From Flavobacterium sp. (GTDB lineage: Bacteria; Bacteroidota; Bacteroidia; Flavobacteriales; Flavobacteriaceae): DNA of 64,000 nt. Positions 53,403-63,608 of this stretch are shown here, piece by piece. The stretch lies in NCBI GenBank assembly GCA_016721735.1, contig JADKHM010000001.1:124001-188000 (forward strand). Direction: 5' to 3'. The first letter of the stretch is position 1. Every line of letters begins with the position of its first letter. The notes under the pieces are model-generated. The model saw nothing but the letters and a program-made list of their open reading frames with translations. It had not been told where the DNA came from and searched no databases. Made by a program: the position numbers and the translations under genes.

Positions 53403-56400
53403 TTATGGGTGATTTGAGAATACTGAGTAATTTAAATTATTAAAGAAATTTTCAGTATCCGAATTATCTACGCTACCATCGCCGTTCAGGTCGGTTGTCA
53501 AGAAACCAAAATTAGAATTCTCGATGTCACTAAATAAATCCGTAGAATCTGAATTGTCAATTGACTCGTCTTGATTAAGATCACCGGTAAAGAATCCAAA
53601 TACTCCTAGTTCTAATTCACGTAAATTCGATCCAAATGCTTTGGATACTGCGTTTGAAAAATCGTAGGATGTCGGATTACTTGCAAAAGAAATAGGAAGG
53701 TTGCTCCAAGTTTGAACTGCACTTCGATGTTTTACTGCAACATAGTACGACCCACTATTACTTGAATTAAAGATACAACTTACCGTGCCATCTGTTTGTA
53801 GAACTGCGGTTGTAGTCGCAACTAATTCAAACGTTGAGGCGTTACGCAATTCTACTGTAATTTCATCAACATCGGTGCTGCTGGATCCAATACCTTGATT
53901 TGACAAAACAGGTTTCATTGCGTGTGTTGAAGTATCATAATAACCTTCTATGAATAATTTCAAATTAAGTGTCGTATTTGGCGCAACAAGATTGACTGTA
54001 TAGTCTTCTACTTGCCCATATTGAAAAGTTTCACATGCCGTTGGAACGCCATTGTATTTTAATGAAACTCGCATTCTAGTAGTACCAATAGTCGCCGTAA
54101 GTGGAATTGTAAATGTTCCAGTAACAGGCGTTGTAGTTGAAGCGACTCTCGTATAAACTGTTTCTCCAGAATCTAAGAAATCGCCATCTCTGTTATAATC
54201 AATAAAGACAGCGTATCCTTCAGGATAAACTGTTCCTGTCCAAGTTGGAGTAATTGAAATTGTTGGTGTACTTCCTAAGGTAAGGTTCGTTGAAAGATTA
54301 GTGAAATCGGTATATCCGGTCCCGCCAGTCGAAGTATTGTTGATGGTTCCGATCGTCACGTTACCAATAAGTTCGTCAGCAACGCTACTTCCGAGAGAGG
54401 TACAATAGGTAAATTCTGCGGTGGTTATTGAAACTACATTACTTGAAACAGAAATATTACCAGCTTCATCTTTCGCTCGCACTGAAAAGGAATAAGATGT
54501 TAACGGACTTAATCCAGTTACATTATAAGTTGAAGTTGAAGTTGTTCCTAGCAACGTAGCACCTTGATAAACATCGTATGCTGTTACTGCAATATTGTCT
54601 GTAGCTCCAGACCACGATAGTATGGTTGAGCTAGATGTTGTAGAAGAAGCACTTAAGGTCGGAGGTGATGGAGGAGTTACGTCTGGTGCTTGTGTGGTAA
54701 CATTCACCACGTTGCTGTTCGTAGAGACATTTCCTGCGGCATCTTTTGCTCTGACAAAAAAGGTATATGATGTCGCGGCAGATAATCCTGTAACTAAATA
54801 AGTTGATGCGGTTGTGTTTATCAAAAACACACCATTTCTGTAAACATCATAACTCACAACGGCAACGTTATCTGTAGCGCCAGTCCAAGAAAGAAACGTT
54901 GTAGTAATCGCTGTCAAACTATTACTTAAAACTGGTGCTGAAGGCGGAGTTGTATCATTGGCAAGTGTTGTTACACTAACTGAATTGCTATCAACAGAAA
55001 GATTTCCATCTGCATCCTTTGCTTTGACTGTAAAAGAATAAGTAGTTCCTGCACTCAAACCAGTGGCGGTATAAGTATTGGTGGTAGATGTACCAATTAG
55101 TGAACCATTTCTAAAAATAGAATAACTAGTGACTGCGATGTTATCTGTTGCTCCTGACCAAGTTAGTAATGTCGAATTTGTTGTGGTGTTAGAAGCGACA
55201 AGTGTTGGCGGAGTTGGCGCGATAGTGTCCGCAGTTCCGGCAGTAATTGTAAAGTTAGTATTAGAAACATCATAAAAAATATGGTTCGATCCTGCTATCA
55301 TTATGCGATTCGTAGTTCCAGGTACGTTCGGAATAGTAACTGCTTGACTACCATCATTGGGTGTTCCTGCCAATAAAGTTATTGGAAAGGTAAGTCCACC
55401 ATTTGTTGATAATAATATATCAACATTGGCACAATTTATTCCGTTTGCAGTAGTTCCAGCTGCATCCCATGTTATGGTTTGTGCCACATTTCCCACATAA
55501 GATACAGCGGTATTTGGACTGGTCACTAAAAAAGGACCAACATTGGCAACTGTAAGCACCATATCGTCTCTTTTGGTTTGTCCACCATTAGGCGTTCTGT
55601 TGTCTCGCACTGTTAAAGCAAAATTCATAGTTCGAGCAACAGTTGGCACCACTTCCCAAGTTGGATTTAAAACATTTGCAACGACACTTGCCAAAGGCGG
55701 CATGTATCTGTTTGGTGAGGTTGATGGCGAAATAGATCTAAAATTCGGACCAGTAGTAGCCGTTTGTAAAGGTGGTTGAGTACTCGTTTGATTGTTAGTT
55801 TGTTCCCAACAGTAAGTTAAAGCATCTCCATTGGCATCAGAACCAGTTCCCTTCAAAATAAAAGCCGTTCCTTTTGGTATAGTATAGTCAATTCCTGCAT
55901 TTGCAATTGGAGCAGTATTCCCATTAGAAGTTGCCACACTACATGTTCCTCCAGTTCCGGCAATAAATGCAATCATTTCGGTAATACTTACTGTATGAAA
56001 ATAAGCATCTGAATTACTTTGAACATTTGGTGCGCAGATTCCAGCATAACCCATTATTGTTGAGGCACTTCCTGGTTCTATTGCGGTGGTCGCATTTCGA
56101 TTACACGCATTGTTTTGCGTATGATTTCCTCCCCACTGATGACCCATTTCATGTGCAACATAATCAATATCAAAAGGATCTCCAACTGGTGAACCTTGAC
56201 CTGTAATACCTCTTGCTTTTCCACTTCCACAAGGTGAGTTCAACTGAGCTAGGCCGCCGCCTCCCGTACTTACGGTATGTCCGATATCATAATTTGAAGA
56301 ACCAATTGTTGCATCAATAACGCTTTGACTTTGATTAATCAATGTGCTTGAATTTGAATTATCGAAACTATCCGAATCGATAAAAATAATCAAATCATTG

Positions 56401-57179
56401 TTGGCTACTAAATTCATTCTTAAAGACATATCATTTTCAAAAACACTATTAACACGGGCCATTGTAATTACCATAGCCGATAAAACAGCAGCTTTCTTTT
56501 GAGACAAAGTTCCACTTCCTAATCCCGCTGCATTTACATGAAAAGCTGCGTATTCAATAGTACAAGCCATTGCCAGACGATACGTTCTAAAAAAACCATC
56601 ACTTGCTCTGTTTTGAATGGCACCTTCAATTGATCTAAACTCTTCTGACGACGAATCGATAACATCACAATGGAAAGATTTCCTTGGAGTTATATCTTGT
56701 CTTTTATAGACAATATAATTCCTCAAATCTTTGGTATAGGTATCTATATAAAAAGTTCCGTTTTCACCTGACAATGACATTACATGTAACCCAAAAAGGG
56801 TAATGCTAAATCGTATAGTTTCAGCAAATTTATTAATACTTTTTCCTATATATGTCTTTAAATTTGGAAATTTATCTACTAATCCTTTCTCCATAATTGG
56901 AGCTTCATAAATTTTATACTCTTCCAATTCTCCATTTGGATTTGGAAAAGTAATTATAACATTGGAAGAAGTAGTACTACTATCTAAAGGTGCTCTTAAC
57001 AGCAGCGATTTTAGTAATCCTAAATCTAAAGAATATAATTCATACTTAGATGGCATCGAAGCACGATCCATTTTAACGGATGATTTTATCGCTTCTGCAG
57101 AAACCTTATTCCATAAGGCATTTTGACCAAAACTGTTAAAAAAAATAAATAATGAAAATAGTAGTAATTGATTTCTCAT
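53403..57179 (-). CDS. Secreted reprolysin-like zinc metalloprotease with FN3, GEVED and dockerin-like domains
   Basis: 1,258 residues. Signal peptide (MRNQLLLFSLFIFFNSFGQ), propeptide, M12B-like catalytic domain with the zinc motif HEMGHQWGGNH near residue 342 (HExxHxxxxxH), a beta domain, three fibronectin type III modules (about 645-930, each with ATDN and a Y-rich strand), a GEVED domain (near 935-1080, EGYAVFIDYNRDGDF), and a C-terminal region with two EF-hand-like loops (DLNQDESIDNSD and DLNGDGSVDNSD). No CHU_C or clear type A sorting tail is seen. It has its own promoter. Likely degrades extracellular protein. Confidence 0.88.
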   Translation of the reverse strand: MRNQLLLFSLFIFFNSFGQNALWNKVSAEAIKSSVKMDRASMPSKYELYSLDLGLLKSLLLRAPLDSSTTSSNVIITFPNPNGELEEYKIYEAPIMEKGLVDKFPNLKTYIGKSINKFAETIRFSITLFGLHVMSLSGENGTFYIDTYTKDLRNYIVYKRQDITPRKSFHCDVIDSSSEEFRSIEGAIQNRASDGFFRTYRLAMACTIEYAAFHVNAAGLGSGTLSQKKAAVLSAMVITMARVNSVFENDMSLRMNLVANNDLIIFIDSDSFDNSNSSTLINQSQSVIDATIGSSNYDIGHTVSTGGGGLAQLNSPCGSGKARGITGQGSPVGDPFDIDYVAHEMGHQWGGNHTQNNACNRNATTAIEPGSASTIMGYAGICAPNVQSNSDAYFHTVSITEMIAFIAGTGGTCSVATSNGNTAPIANAGIDYTIPKGTAFILKGTGSDANGDALTYCWEQTNNQTSTQPPLQTATTGPNFRSISPSTSPNRYMPPLASVVANVLNPTWEVVPTVARTMNFALTVRDNRTPNGGQTKRDDMVLTVANVGPFLVTSPNTAVSYVGNVAQTITWDAAGTTANGINCANVDILLSTNGGLTFPITLLAGTPNDGSQAVTIPNVPGTTNRIMIAGSNHIFYDVSNTNFTITAGTADTIAPTPPTLVASNTTTNSTLLTWSGATDNIAVTSYSIFRNGSLIGTSTTNTYTATGLSAGTTYSFTVKAKDADGNLSVDSNSVSVTTLANDTTPPSAPVLSNSLTAITTTFLSWTGATDNVAVVSYDVYRNGVFLINTTASTYLVTGLSAATSYTFFVRAKDAAGNVSTNSNVVNVTTQAPDVTPPSPPTLSASSTTSSSTILSWSGATDNIAVTAYDVYQGATLLGTTSTSTYNVTGLSPLTSYSFSVRAKDEAGNISVSSNVVSITTAEFTYCTSLGSSVADELIGNVTIGTINNTSTGGTGYTDFTNLSTNLTLGSTPTISITPTWTGTVYPEGYAVFIDYNRDGDFLDSGETVYTRVASTTTPVTGTFTIPLTATIGTTRMRVSLKYNGVPTACETFQYGQVEDYTVNLVAPNTTLNLKLFIEGYYDTSTHAMKPVLSNQGIGSSSTDVDEITVELRNASTFELVATTTAVLQTDGTVSCIFNSSNSGSYYVAVKHRSAVQTWSNLPISFASNPTSYDFSNAVSKAFGSNLRELELGVFGFFTGDLNQDESIDNSDSTDLFSDIENSNFGFLTTDLNGDGSVDNSDTENFFNNLNYSVFSNHP

Positions 57180-57203
57180 GATCTTAGTTTATATTAAAGT
57201 AAG

Positions 57204-57233
57204 CAAAATTAGATTAATTATCTCTAAATCAAA
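57204..57233 (-). promoter_or_regulatory. Promoter of the metalloprotease gene
   Basis: TTTG (57233-57230), 18 bp, TAATTTTG (57211-57204) on the minus strand, close to the consensus; start near 57197. Confidence 0.55.
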
Positions 57234-57281
57234 ATAGTATAGAGACGATATTTCCCTTTTTTTTTGTAAATAAATATTTTT

Positions 57282-59150
57282 CTATTTCACGATTAAAAAT
57301 TCGGAACGTCTGTTTTGTGCATGTTGCTCTTCAGTACAATTTTCTGTACAATCAACTTTAGGTTCACTTTCTCCCATCCCTTTACCGGAAATTCTATACG
57401 CTGCAATTCCTTTAGAAATGACATATTGCGCCGTCGCCTTCGCTCGTCTGTCTGATAAGGCGAGGTTAAACGCGTCACTTCCCCGATTGTCGGTATGTGC
57501 TTTAGCCAAGATAATAAGGTTGTTTTTGTTCTTCATTACTTGTACTAGCTTATCAAGTTCAAAGGCACCTTCTTGTGTGATGTTACTTTTATTGTATTCA
57601 AAGTAGATTGGCTTTAGAACCACTTCTGTTTCCGTTATAATAACATCAATAGGTTGCAAAGCGGCAGCAATATTGCTTGTTCCACCGGTACTTTTCGCAA
57701 CTTCATAAGTATTGCTTTCGAACCCATCTTTTGACGCAATAATCGCATACGATTTGTTCCAATCGACTTTATAGGTCACTAATCCTTGTTCATTTGACAT
57801 TGTTGTTGCGATGACATTTTTCTTGTCATCAACAATCGAAACGGAAGCACTTGGCATGATTGCACCAGTCTTAGCGTTAGTAACGACTGTTAATACATCA
57901 ACATTGCAAATGATTTTTACTTCAAAAATATCGTCGTTTCCTGCACGATTGCTGGATAAAAATCCGAGATTTTGTGTCTTGTCAAAAGTAAATGCAAAGT
58001 CATCTTTTTCCGTATTGATTGGTTTTCCAATGTTTGTTGCTTCTTCGGATTTACTCAAATCAATTTTAAAAACATCCAAACCACCTAATCCAGGTTTTCC
58101 GCTGGATGCATAATAAAGTGTCGTATTATCGTCGGCGATAAAAGGGAAACTCTCATTTCCTTCCGTATTAACCATGCTGCCAAGGTTTTCAGGTTTGCTA
58201 TAGGAATTGTCGGCGTTGATTGTGACTTTCCAGATGTCGACGCCTCCTAAACTGCCTGGCATATCGGATGAAAAATAAAGCGTTTTGCCGTCTTTGCTTA
58301 TGCTCGGATTACTTGTCGAATAAACATTGCTATTGAAAGGAAGTGAAATTGGAGCGCTCCACGTGTCACCATTTTTTGTTGATTTGAACAAGTTGTTTTT
58401 TCCTAATTTTAATTTGTTTTTTGAATCCTTTTCAAAGGAAGATTCTCTAAAACTATCGCTAGCAAAATAAATGGTGTTGCCGTCAGCACTTACTGTGGCA
58501 GGGCCGTCGTGATATTTTGAATTGAGGGAGCTAACATTTCTAACATTAGTTACCGTTTGATCAGGATTGAAATCTCCTTGGTAAATGTCTAAGTAGGGTT
58601 CTTTATTCCATCCATAATCTTTTCTAGAATTGTTTCTTGTACTCGTAAAATAAACCGAGTTATTGGCTAAAATTGCCGCAAAATCGGTCTTGTCAGAATT
58701 GAATGTGGCAGGTTTTACTTCATATAATTTAGAGATATCAAACAACTTTGGAATGTAGTTCGGGTTCTCTTTAAATGTTTTCGCTCGTTGATCATTAGGC
58801 ATTTTATTGGCAAACTGCAGCATTTGCTTGTTGGCTTCTTCATACTTACCATTTGACTTTAGCATTTGAGCATAGCGATAATAGGTCTCCGCGTCTTGTG
58901 GCGATAATACTGCCTTGGCATACCATTTTGCTGCCTCAGCCGTATTAAACATATTGAAATACGAATCTGCTAATTGTTTGTAAACGTAGCCATCTGCTTT
59001 TCCATTATCGACTATTTTAAGATAAGCATCAGCGGCATTTACGTACTCGTATTGATTAAAGTATTGATCCGCTTTTTGGGTTGTTGAATTTTGTGAAATG
59101 CATTCAGAAATTACAATCACGAAACATAGCGCTGTAAAGAAGTTTTTCAT
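57282..59150 (-). CDS. OmpA-family protein with TPR and PD40 repeats (third module)
   Basis: 622 residues with the same architecture as 6568-8508: signal peptide, TPR-like helices (about 22-125), PD40 propeller (about 150-395, with YFSSDMPGS), carboxypeptidase-regulatory domain, and C-terminal OmpA domain with LAKAHTDNRGSDAFN and QNRRSEFLIV. It starts 18 bp after the PorP/SprF gene and is the last gene of that operon. No strong terminator is seen after it. Confidence 0.9.
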   Translation of the reverse strand: MKNFFTALCFVIVISECISQNSTTQKADQYFNQYEYVNAADAYLKIVDNGKADGYVYKQLADSYFNMFNTAEAAKWYAKAVLSPQDAETYYRYAQMLKSNGKYEEANKQMLQFANKMPNDQRAKTFKENPNYIPKLFDISKLYEVKPATFNSDKTDFAAILANNSVYFTSTRNNSRKDYGWNKEPYLDIYQGDFNPDQTVTNVRNVSSLNSKYHDGPATVSADGNTIYFASDSFRESSFEKDSKNKLKLGKNNLFKSTKNGDTWSAPISLPFNSNVYSTSNPSISKDGKTLYFSSDMPGSLGGVDIWKVTINADNSYSKPENLGSMVNTEGNESFPFIADDNTTLYYASSGKPGLGGLDVFKIDLSKSEEATNIGKPINTEKDDFAFTFDKTQNLGFLSSNRAGNDDIFEVKIICNVDVLTVVTNAKTGAIMPSASVSIVDDKKNVIATTMSNEQGLVTYKVDWNKSYAIIASKDGFESNTYEVAKSTGGTSNIAAALQPIDVIITETEVVLKPIYFEYNKSNITQEGAFELDKLVQVMKNKNNLIILAKAHTDNRGSDAFNLALSDRRAKATAQYVISKGIAAYRISGKGMGESEPKVDCTENCTEEQHAQNRRSEFLIVK

Positions 59151-59168
59151 GTTAGATTACTTTTTATT

Positions 59169-60092
59169 TTAGAAATATCTAGGTGATTGTGATACTTTTT
59201 TCGGGAAATTCAAGTCGAATAACAATATGATTTCGTGAGAAGAGGTTGTCGCCACTTTCAAATCCGAAATCACATGGTCGTAGGCGTATCCGATTCTCAA
59301 ATTTGGACTAATGGCATAATTAACCATGGCACCAAAACTGTCTTCTTTGCGGTAGGTTGCTCCAATTTCGAATTTCTCATAAAATAAGAAGTTGGTTGAA
59401 ATATCATAAGAAACTGGTGCGCCAAACGAAGATTTAATCATCGTAAATGGTTTGAATTTGACGTTCTCTGACAAGTCGAAAACATAGCCTCCAGTTAAGA
59501 AATAATGTGCAGTTTCAGTTCCGTACTGTCTTCCATTAAAATCTAAATGCTTCGACTTAAGCATATTCGGAACCGAGAACGCCACGTAGTATTTTTGAGT
59601 ATAGTAGAAAAGTCCTGAACCAATATTCAAAAACGTATTGTTTGTATCTTCAGCAAAAGCTGGGTCATTAGGATCAGGAACATTGCCATTCCCAATTTCA
59701 CTAAACAATCCGACTTTGTGAAATGTAGCACCCGCTTTCATACCAAATGCCAATCGATGTTCGCCGCCCAAATTCAAAGTATAAGAGAAATCTCCATATA
59801 CATTGTTTTCTTCAACCGGTCCAATTTTATCTGATATAACCGACAAACCAACGCCGACGTTTTTCCCAACTGGCATCGAGCCCGCGAGTGAGAATGTTGC
59901 CGGAGCACCTTCAATATCTACCCATTGTTTGCGGTAAAGCAACCCAAAAGACAAATTCTCTTTTGAACCAGCATAGGCGGGATTAATGACGTTCATATTA
60001 TACATGTATTGTGTATAATGTGGGTCTTGTTGAGCTATGCTCTTACCGATAAACAGTAAGGAAAACAAAACTAGTAAGTTGCATTTTTTCAT
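59169..60092 (-). CDS. PorP/SprF family type IX secretion outer-membrane protein (third module)
   Basis: 307 residues, signal peptide ending SIAQ, then PHYTQYMYNMNVINPAYAGSKE, the family start, and a beta-barrel of similar length to 8521-9429. It follows the adhesin gene by 31 bp. Confidence 0.92.
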   Translation of the reverse strand: MKKCNLLVLFSLLFIGKSIAQQDPHYTQYMYNMNVINPAYAGSKENLSFGLLYRKQWVDIEGAPATFSLAGSMPVGKNVGVGLSVISDKIGPVEENNVYGDFSYTLNLGGEHRLAFGMKAGATFHKVGLFSEIGNGNVPDPNDPAFAEDTNNTFLNIGSGLFYYTQKYYVAFSVPNMLKSKHLDFNGRQYGTETAHYFLTGGYVFDLSENVKFKPFTMIKSSFGAPVSYDISTNFLFYEKFEIGATYRKEDSFGAMVNYAISPNLRIGYAYDHVISDLKVATTSSHEIILLFDLNFPKKVSQSPRYF

Positions 60093-60123
60093 AATGTAGA
60101 AAATTTGGTAGAAATTAAGTTCT

Positions 60124-63072
60124 TTAGTATTCTTTGTTAATATAGACCCAACCAGTTTTTGTCGTACCAGTCTCGAAATTGATTACGTAGTAATAGGTTC
60201 CGTCCGGCAACTCGTTACCATCATTTGTTCTGCCGTTCCATTCTTTCCGGTAGTCTTTTTTGGCGTAAACTTCAGTGCCGTAACGATTAAAAATCTGAAG
60301 TTCTTTGACGTCTAAATTGCTTAAATCAAAAAAGTCATTTAAGGTATCATCGTTGGGCGAAATCCCTTTTGGTATTTTGCAGTAAACGCTTGGTACAATA
60401 ACCATTTGTTCACTGCTGCAACCATTAAGTTCTTTGACAACTTTGTACGTTCCTTTGGTAGTAATGACTACTGACGAGTTGTTGCCTATCACTTCATTCT
60501 GATCGTTATACCAAGTGTAGTTACTATTTTCTTTGATTTCAAATTGCGTAACGCTAAGGACAAAATTCTCACCTTCACAGCCAGCATTTACTGTAAATGA
60601 AGGTACTTCAATAATTGTAACTGTTAAAACAAAAGGAGAAGCACATAAATTATTAATTGGCGTGAAGGTGTAAACTGACGTTCCTGCAAGAGAATAATTA
60701 ATGGCAAAAGGATTCCAGCCTCCTTCAATACCGTTATTGGAGGTTGTTGGCAATGGCGCAGGAGGGGCTTCAGTTAAAGGTTGAAAGCATGCCGTTAATG
60801 AATTTCCAAAATCAAAAATTGGAATTGCATTGTCATTGACGATAATCGTCATTGTTGCATTTGAAGCACATTGATTCGAATTTGGCGTAAAATTATAGGT
60901 AGTTGTGGCGGTACTATTTACAACAGGAAACCAGCTGCCGCTAACGTTGTTGTTCGAAATCGTTGGCAGCGGTGCTAGTGTTTCACCAATACAAATTGGA
61001 TTTACCTGCACAAATTCAGGATTTACATTGGGTAAAATTGTTACAGAAAAAGTGAAAGGGGAGGCACATTGATTCAAATCTGGCGTGAATATATAATTCG
61101 TATTTCCCAATAATTGAGTGTTAATTCCAACCGAGCTCCACGATCCTGTTATCGCATTTGTTGAAAACGTAGGTAAAGGCGCATCAATAGGTGCTCCGAA
61201 GCAAAATGTTTCCGTAGCATTAAAATCAAAAGTAGGAACTGTATTCGATCCATTGACTGTTATTTGCAACGTTGCTGTTGATGCACATTGACCTGAATCT
61301 GGCGTGAAAGTATATAATGTAGTCGTTGTATTATCGAGCGGTGGAGCCCAAGAACCAGTGATACCATTAAGGGACGTGGTTGGCAACGGATTTAGAATTC
61401 CTCCCGAACAAATAGAAGCAACGGGATCAAAAGTGGGTGTTGTAGAACTACTAACAGTAATAGTAACTGATTTTGAAAGATTGCAAACTACAGGTGCACC
61501 AACAAAAGACAAGTCGTCAATGGCAAAATCGTTTCCGTTTGCTGCTGTTTCTCGATCATAAATACAGATTTGCGCCGTTGTACTCGTTCCAGAATTCCAA
61601 ACATATTGACGAGGCACCCAACTACAAGTGGTAGACGGCGCCAAGGCACTTCCAATACTGATGCCATTAATGACAATATCGATATTCGCTGGGCTAGGCA
61701 TGGCGAGCGTTTGTACAAAATACTTGAAAGTATAATTTTGATTCGGATTGACAGAAACTGTTTGACACCACACTTTGTCGTTTCCGCCATTAATGTTAGA
61801 ACCATCAACAACCATCATTTTTCCTGTGCCTGAAGTATGATCAAGACAACTCGAAAATCCGACTTCCCATGAATTAGAATTGGTTGCTATCCCATAAGCT
61901 CTTTGAAGGTTACCGCTATTACTTGGATTATAGTAAACATAGTTCGTTTGAAATCCAATGTTTCCTGCACTAAAATCCGCATTAAAAATCAAATTATTAT
62001 TTGTGTTCGTGTTCGTGGAAGTTACTGTATATGTTGTGGTTTGAGTAGGTGATACTGTTGGATTTGCACTCGTCGTATTGATCAATGAACTATCTTCAGG
62101 CACCGCTGTCCAATTGTATCCCGACGAACTTCCGCTAACCGAAAGTGTTGTACTTGCACCAGCGCAAATCGTCACTGGAGCACTCACAGTCAAATCTTGC
62201 GGGTCAGTGAGTACAATGTTGTTGATTGTAATCTCACCGTCGGCTGCTTCTAGAATTTTTATAGAGTAGGTTCCAGCGCCAAGACCCAGAAAAACCCCAG
62301 TTGCATTATTTATTGGAGAAGGAAAATCTAAGAAATAAACATAAGGCAAGTTGGCGCCTGCACCGTAAGCAATGATATAGCCATCGTTTGCTCCGGGACA
62401 AGACGGATTTACGGCAGAATAAGTAAGGGTTAATGGTTGTGGTGGAGCGTATAATTCAAAATCATCTATTGCGAAGTCATTTCCAATATCATTGGTATTA
62501 TTATCCCATAATTCAAGATTGACACAACTATTGGTTGGAGTAAACGTATATTTTACTTGTTGCCAACCTGCATCAGGTAGCGGAGCCAATGCAAAACCTG
62601 CGATTAACGAGATATTTGTGGCATTATTAAAGTGATAACCAATATTGGCCCTTGTGTTATTATTGGTCACTTCGATTGAAACAGATTTAATCCAATAACT
62701 AAAAGTGTAGGTCGCTCCTACGGTTAATCCACAAATTCCGCCACCGTTGCTTCCAGCTCTCCAAAATCGTTGCCCACCACCAGTTGTAGTTCCATCAACG
62801 ACCAACATATTTCCCGTACCTGTGGTATGATCTCCTCCAGAAATAAAGAAATTTGTATTCATCGGCTGTGGGTTTGAAGTTACCGCGAAGTTCCCCGGAG
62901 AAGTTGAACCAGAAAATGGTTGTGATATGGCGTTATAAAACGAACTGTTGATATTAAAACCGACGCCATTGCCACCACTTTCAAAATCACCATTAGTTAA
63001 CAAATTTTGTCCGGAAATGGATACGATATGCGCCAGTGCTGCACAAATAACAAATAAGTACCTATTTTTCAT
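60124..63072 (-). CDS. T9SS type B surface protein with carbohydrate-binding-like and Ig-like domains
   Basis: 982 residues. Signal peptide (ending SISGQ); two beta-jelly-roll modules with NGDFESGG/NADFSAGN starts and DFAIDDFE/DFAIDDLS ends (about 22-210 and 355-525); an SprB-like repeat between them (NPSCPGANDGYI); four Ig-like repeats of about 75-80 residues (540-850) with PLPT and GSW motifs; and a C-terminal CHU_C/type B sorting domain (KGISPNDDTLNDFF, LQIFNRYGTEVYAK, NELPDGTYYYVINF). Its different N-terminus sets it apart from adhesins A-C. Likely a glycan-binding surface protein exported by the linked PorP/SprF. Confidence 0.88.
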   Translation of the reverse strand: MKNRYLFVICAALAHIVSISGQNLLTNGDFESGGNGVGFNINSSFYNAISQPFSGSTSPGNFAVTSNPQPMNTNFFISGGDHTTGTGNMLVVDGTTTGGGQRFWRAGSNGGGICGLTVGATYTFSYWIKSVSIEVTNNNTRANIGYHFNNATNISLIAGFALAPLPDAGWQQVKYTFTPTNSCVNLELWDNNTNDIGNDFAIDDFELYAPPQPLTLTYSAVNPSCPGANDGYIIAYGAGANLPYVYFLDFPSPINNATGVFLGLGAGTYSIKILEAADGEITINNIVLTDPQDLTVSAPVTICAGASTTLSVSGSSSGYNWTAVPEDSSLINTTSANPTVSPTQTTTYTVTSTNTNTNNNLIFNADFSAGNIGFQTNYVYYNPSNSGNLQRAYGIATNSNSWEVGFSSCLDHTSGTGKMMVVDGSNINGGNDKVWCQTVSVNPNQNYTFKYFVQTLAMPSPANIDIVINGISIGSALAPSTTCSWVPRQYVWNSGTSTTAQICIYDRETAANGNDFAIDDLSFVGAPVVCNLSKSVTITVSSSTTPTFDPVASICSGGILNPLPTTSLNGITGSWAPPLDNTTTTLYTFTPDSGQCASTATLQITVNGSNTVPTFDFNATETFCFGAPIDAPLPTFSTNAITGSWSSVGINTQLLGNTNYIFTPDLNQCASPFTFSVTILPNVNPEFVQVNPICIGETLAPLPTISNNNVSGSWFPVVNSTATTTYNFTPNSNQCASNATMTIIVNDNAIPIFDFGNSLTACFQPLTEAPPAPLPTTSNNGIEGGWNPFAINYSLAGTSVYTFTPINNLCASPFVLTVTIIEVPSFTVNAGCEGENFVLSVTQFEIKENSNYTWYNDQNEVIGNNSSVVITTKGTYKVVKELNGCSSEQMVIVPSVYCKIPKGISPNDDTLNDFFDLSNLDVKELQIFNRYGTEVYAKKDYRKEWNGRTNDGNELPDGTYYYVINFETGTTKTGWVYINKEY

Positions 63073-63114
63073 ATGGTATTAATTTAAAATAGTCATTGTA
63101 CGGTAAGAGTTTAC

Positions 63115-63143
63115 CAAATATAAATTAAAAAGTGCAAAATCAA
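63115..63143 (-). promoter_or_regulatory. Promoter of the third adhesin operon
   Basis: TTG (63143-63141), 18 bp, TATATTTG (63122-63115) on the minus strand. Start near 63108. It does not have the GCAT/ATCGAT box of the other two operons. Confidence 0.5.
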
Positions 63144-63179
63144 GATGGCGATTTTTTCAGAAAGAAATCCCCAATTTTG

Positions 63180-63560
63180 TTAATTACTCTTCCTGATAAT
63201 ATTTTTCAAAACAGCTTTATCAGAATAATTAATTACTTCTAGTACGATCACTTGATTTTTTACCGTTTTGCCTTCGATAATATATCGTTTTCCACTTCCG
63301 ACTTTAACATTGCTTTGATCAAAATCGACATCGCCGTAGGTAAGTGAGTTTTTAATGTCGGTCGAGTCAACCCAGCCCTGTTCGAGAATACGCGACGCTT
63401 CGTCCGAGTAGGCAAAAGGCTTGTTTCTGAGGTCATTCAATACGCGCGCATTTGGAAAGTAGTTGCAACGTGTATCTTTTCCTATAAACATTGCGGTAAC
63501 AAAGAATAATCCTAGGGTAAATCCAATCAAATAATAAGCAAAACGATAGCGTAATCTCAT
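63180..63560 (-). CDS. DUF4258 domain-containing membrane-anchored protein
   Basis: 126 residues from the ATG at 63560: one N-terminal membrane helix (YLIGFTLGLFFVTAMFIG), then a domain with CNYFPNARVLNDLRNKPFAYS and YIIEGKTVKNQVIVLEV, as in DUF4258 proteins that follow alanine dehydrogenase genes in flavobacteria. A GTG/ATG farther upstream at 63608 is excluded by the promoter at 63577-63608. Function unknown. Confidence 0.82.
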   Translation of the reverse strand: MRLRYRFAYYLIGFTLGLFFVTAMFIGKDTRCNYFPNARVLNDLRNKPFAYSDEASRILEQGWVDSTDIKNSLTYGDVDFDQSNVKVGSGKRYIIEGKTVKNQVIVLEVINYSDKAVLKNIIRKSN

Positions 63561-63576
63561 GTTCTTTCTTTTTTCG

Positions 63577-63608
63577 CAAATGTAAAGTAAAGTTGCTTTA
63601 AAATACAA
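63577..63608 (-). promoter_or_regulatory. Candidate promoter of the DUF4258 gene
   Basis: TTG (63608-63606), 21 bp, TACATTTG (63584-63577). It overlaps the 3' end of ald; start near 63571. Confidence 0.4.
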
